Shown here: positions 60,785 to 64,000 of the stretch, one piece after another
Numbering within the stretch: position 1 is the first letter of the stretch
Layout of the letters: the number at the start of each line of letters is the position of its first letter
Origin: Serilophus lunatus
Taxonomy: Eukaryota > Chordata > Aves > Passeriformes > Eurylaimidae
Direction: 5' to 3'
Length of the DNA stretch: 64,000 nt
NCBI GenBank assembly: GCA_013399895.1
Contig: VXBA01001686.1
Location: 843,128 to 907,127, forward strand
Notes under the pieces: generated by a model
Told to the model about the DNA's origin: nothing
The model's database searches: none
The model's input: the letters and a program-made list of their open reading frames with translations, nothing else
Translations under genes and position numbers: made by a program

Positions 60785-63363
60785 AGTCTTGTAGTGAAGG
60801 ACTAGAAAATGCTAGAAATCCAGTTCCAGTGGATAGTTTTACTGGAAGCATAGTTCTTCACCAAAACTTGCTTTAAACAGCTGGGTGAAGCAGGGCCGCA
60901 AATAAGTAGTGACCTGAAACTAATTCTGCCCACCTGCCATTTCTTTCTCCTGCTCTTCTGCATTTCTCTGCAGACATCCAGTGTCCCTATCTGATTAATG
61001 CATCAGCTTCATTGTGGCTTCATTGTGAACAGGAAAAGAGGCTGATCTAGCTTAAAAATCTATTTTAATGGACTGAGTCTTAATTGTTTGTTTGTTTTTT
61101 TTTTTTTACATTATGAAAAAACCTGTAGAAATGTGTGAGAGCATGGGTTTCTTGGAAACAAACTGGTCTGAAATGTATAATATTTTGATTTTTTTACTGT
61201 ATGTGTAATAAAACAAGTTATACAAGGTGAACGGTAGTCTTGGAGGTCTTTATTTATTCATACAAATCTAAAGAAGAGAATGAGATTCCTGTTGAGCCTG
61301 AATAACGGCAGTCTTCAGTCATTTGGTGTCCTCTGTGACTTACTTTTGTTCACTATTTCAAATGTCATTTTGTGCGTTGGAAAATATCAGGACTCCATCT
61401 TGCATGAACTGCATAAAAAATGCAGTTTCCCTACCTTTCTTTCAAAGCCAATTAAAATGTAAAGCTGAAATAATACAATGTGGTTGAATTATAGATCAAG
61501 CAGTTGTGCAGATGTATCATTGACTCATACTCAGTCCATTTTATGCTATTATAAACTACTGAAATGGTATGTTTACTTCCTTTATAAATCAAGCAAATCT
61601 TGTTTTTATTGCAGAGTGGGAGGTGAGGTAAGAGTGGAGTGGGAGGATAATTTAGAATAGAGGTACCTGTAACATGCAGATACAGGGCTTCAGAGTATTA
61701 GGATATCTTATGCTCGTTTTGAGAAGATTTTTGTAATGATTGTTAGTAGCATCCCACAAGAGGAAGCAGACTGTAAGTATGTTCAAATCCAATGAAAATT
61801 GAGATTAAAAGTTCAGGATCATTTATATCAGATGAGAATCTTAATAAAGGGGCAATCAACAATTTTGTCAGGGGCTCAGTCCATAATCCTTCAATTTATT
61901 GAAAATGTGAGTGGTCTGACCTGGCTATTTTCTAGAAGAACTGTATATCTGGTAGTTATCAAAAACTGAAAGGATGATAATGTAGAAAAAATGTGAGAAA
62001 GAAGATAGTAATTCTAACTGTTAATGAGGCAATGTGTTACAGCTAGAATTTCTTTTCCAGCTGACATATAACAAAATGAAGAAAAATGGAAACCAAACAT
62101 TTAACTTCCATCTAATTTTTCCTTCTAGTTAGGATGTCCTATTGTGATTTGACACAGTTGCCATCCTTTAGCTCAACCCTGTTTATTCAGTAAGCAAGAG
62201 GTTATACCAGTGCTGCTGTTCCTACGTCAGTTATTTCATCCTCAGGAAAGAAAAATGCCTACTTGGAATAGATTCCTTAGATTGGAACAGATTCATATAT
62301 GCATTTGATCTGATACTATAAATAAGTGCACTTCACAGAGACATGTAATATATTTTTCTATAGCAGAACAAGCTGTTGTTTTGGGTTGAGTAGCTGAAGG
62401 AAGCTTTGAAAATTTGAAAGGACATATTTTGGCAAGAGAGAGCAAATGAAAATAATAGAGCTATGTCCTCTGAAAAAAAAATCTATTTGCAGAAGGTTTT
62501 TCATAACATTCTGGTAGGAAATCTACTTATCAAAACAAATGCTGTCTTTTGACAAATGGCTTCTAGACTCATCTTTGGTTTTAAAATTGTTGCTTTGACT
62601 TCTGGTTTGGCTAAGGAAAAAAGGTTAGCGGTGTTGCAGCAAAGTTTTTTGGGTTTTGAGTTGAAATGTTGACAGTGAAATTGGCGTGAAATTTATCAAG
62701 ACTGTGTGCTTTCATATGTGTATGTATGTCTCACATATATGCATATAAGTGTGACATCTGATGGCAACGTCAATGAATGAAGGACTAATAAAAACTTGAT
62801 TTTTAAGGAATTCTTGTGTAATTCATCAGATAGCTTTGAAGAAGGGAGAGAGAATTAAATGCTAATTTACTGGCCAGGCTCCCAGTTACAGAAGTCTGCT
62901 GAAAATGTGATGTCAGATATAATCAGCAATACGGTAGCGTTTACATATAGCAAATTTAGTGTCATCTTAAAACAAGAGCCTTTCCTCAGAGCAGGTGTGT
63001 TCACATACATATGATTTTAGAAATGAATGAGAAAGTGTTTATCTTTTTTATTCTACTTAGTGAAAATAATTGCAACTCTTCCTCTTCATCTGATCATCTG
63101 CTATAGCTCTCCTTACTCTCCCCTCTCCAATCATGCAAGTTCAGAATCTCTTTAATGTCTGTTCTCTACCTAGAGAAGTAGGAAACAATTTTTGTTGTAG
63201 TTATGCATTTAACAGTTGGCCTGCTTATGCCAGTTTAATCAATAGTTTTCTACTCATCATAACTCTTTTCCTTGGTTATTAAAATCAGCTTTATATTGAT
63301 CTACCTTGAAGCAGCTAAAATATCCAAGATCACTAAGTATCTAACAGGCTTCCCAGAGTTATT
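60785..63363. other. non-coding stretch
   Basis: AT-rich. At 61600-61635 a strong acceptor (tttttattgcag) is followed within 15 bases by two donors (GGTGAG, GGTAAG), useless as an ordinary exon. A TA/TG-rich patch lies at about 62712-62750. No gene or repeat recognised. Confidence 0.5.
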
Positions 63364-63406
63364 CCATGTGTATACAAAAGACAAGTCTTTTGTATACATG
63401 ACATGG
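63364..63406. repeat. near-perfect palindrome at LINE junction
   Basis: TGTATACAAAAGAC (63369-63382) and its exact reverse complement (63385-63398) are separated by only two bases. The stem extends outward with CCATG (63364-63368) pairing CATGG (63402-63406) across a three-base bulge. It lies exactly where recognisable LINE homology begins. Confidence 0.9.
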
Positions 63407-64000
63407 TATTTGTTCTCAGACAACTGCAAGAGAAGTGTAGGGAACAGAACAAAGGACACTATGTAACTTTCATTGACCTCACTGAAGCATTTGACACTGT
63501 GAGCAGAAAAGGCCTGTGGCAGGCCTTGGAACGATTAGGTTGTCCTCCCAAGTTCCTAAAATGATTATCCTGTTACATGAGGATCAGTGCAGCCAAGTTG
63601 GATATCGTGATGCACTCTCTAAGCCCTTTCCAATAACCAGTGGTGTGAGACAAGGTTGTGTTTTCACACCAAATCTATTCACAATCTTCTACAGCAGGAT
63701 GCTTCAAAGGACCACAGCAGACCTCGATGAAGAAAACGGCATTTACATCTGATATTGTACCCTTGGGAGCTTATTCAACCTAAAGCAACTGAAGGCCCAC
63801 ACCAAGACCTTAAGCCACCTTGTCCATGAGCTGCTTTTTGCTGATGATGCTGCCCTCATTGCTTACACAGAAGTGGCTCTAGAGTGCTTAACATCCTGCT
63901 TTGCATAGGCTGCTGAGCTTTTTGGGCTGGAAGTCAGTTTGAAGAAGACAGAAGTTATTTACCAACCTGCACCTCAGGAAGTCTTCCATCATCCCCACAT
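63385..64000 (+). mobile_element. RTE-like non-CR1 LINE, reverse-transcriptase domain (5' truncated, runs off the edge)
   Basis: The plus strand encodes conserved blocks of a non-LTR retrotransposon reverse transcriptase in order. First come DMVFVLRQLQEKCREQNKG and FIDLTEAFDTV (motif A aspartate, about 63466-63500), then LGCPPKFL. Next is SGVRQGCVFTPNLFTIFYS (motif B, about 63635-63690), then the catalytic LLFADDAAL (FADD at 63837-63848) and VSLKKTEVIYQPAP (about 63940-63970). One frameshift near 63560 separates the motif-A frame from the rest, and in-frame stops fall at 63750 and 63906, so it is dead. The 'LRQLQEKCREQ…FADD…KKTEV' signature differs clearly from the CR1 pieces (GVPQGS…FADDTKL) and from BovB as I remember it. 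An RTE-like clade is my best guess; the exact family is undetermined. It is truncated upstream of about 63385 and continues beyond 64000. Confidence 0.85.

Noticed and set aside
61612..61632. Acceptor followed at once by GGTGAGGTAAG
   Set aside because: It would define an exon of 8-13 bp.
1..64000. tRNA, rRNA, snRNA, CRISPR array or bacterial-type operon
   Set aside because: None was seen on either strand by eye. A tRNAscan/Infernal run would be decisive, and small snoRNA or miRNA genes could have been missed.

Overview
The window looks like avian nuclear DNA: mostly AT-rich, non-coding sequence with one strong CpG island near the left end. Interspersed repeats are sparse and are nearly all CR1 LINE fragments, several ending in the CR1 'ggttggactagatgatct' motif and one in ATTCTGTG octamers, plus LTRs of an ERVL-like type common in birds. 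No complete protein-coding host gene can be read. There is nothing bacterial, no CRISPR array, and no tRNA or rRNA that I can recognise.

Layout. 1-0.9 kb: nothing recognised. About 1.0-1.8 kb: CpG island with splice donors facing both ways, a likely (possibly bidirectional) promoter. 1.8-16 kb: intron-like or intergenic DNA with a CR1 tail (6.9 kb), a decayed CR1-type reverse-transcriptase relic (11.9-12.5 kb, minus) and two splice-flanked open segments on the minus strand (9.7 and 15.3 kb). 16.9-17.6 kb: an ERV-LTR-like segment bounded by 36-bp direct repeats. 22.6-23.0 kb: CR1 3' part. 27.1 kb: CR1 tail. 34.7-35.4 kb: a solo LTR with intact 5-bp target duplication and an internal N gap. 38.5-39.6 kb: the largest CR1 piece (RT region, minus). 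44.7, 45.9-46.6 and 47.3-47.9 kb: further CR1. 56.8-58.0 kb: a second, CpG-rich LTR related to the first and followed by a polypurine tract. 59.0-59.2 and 60.7 kb: CR1 tails. 63.4-64.0 kb: a non-CR1, RTE-like LINE reverse transcriptase that runs off the right edge.

Genes. Several short segments have good acceptor, open frame and good donor: minus 9686-9825, 15294-15363 and 31532-31630; plus 29630-29700 and 38057-38113. They lie on both strands, so they cannot all be exons of one gene. I recognise none of the encoded peptides. They are offered as candidates, not calls. The CpG-island promoter could drive a rightward gene with very long introns, a leftward gene leaving the window, or both.

The most unusual items are the RTE-like LINE (non-CR1 LINEs are rare in birds), the near-perfect palindrome at its 5' junction, the long direct repeats around the 17-kb LTR-like segment, and the related LTR pair, one copy of which suggests what the N gap may contain in the other.
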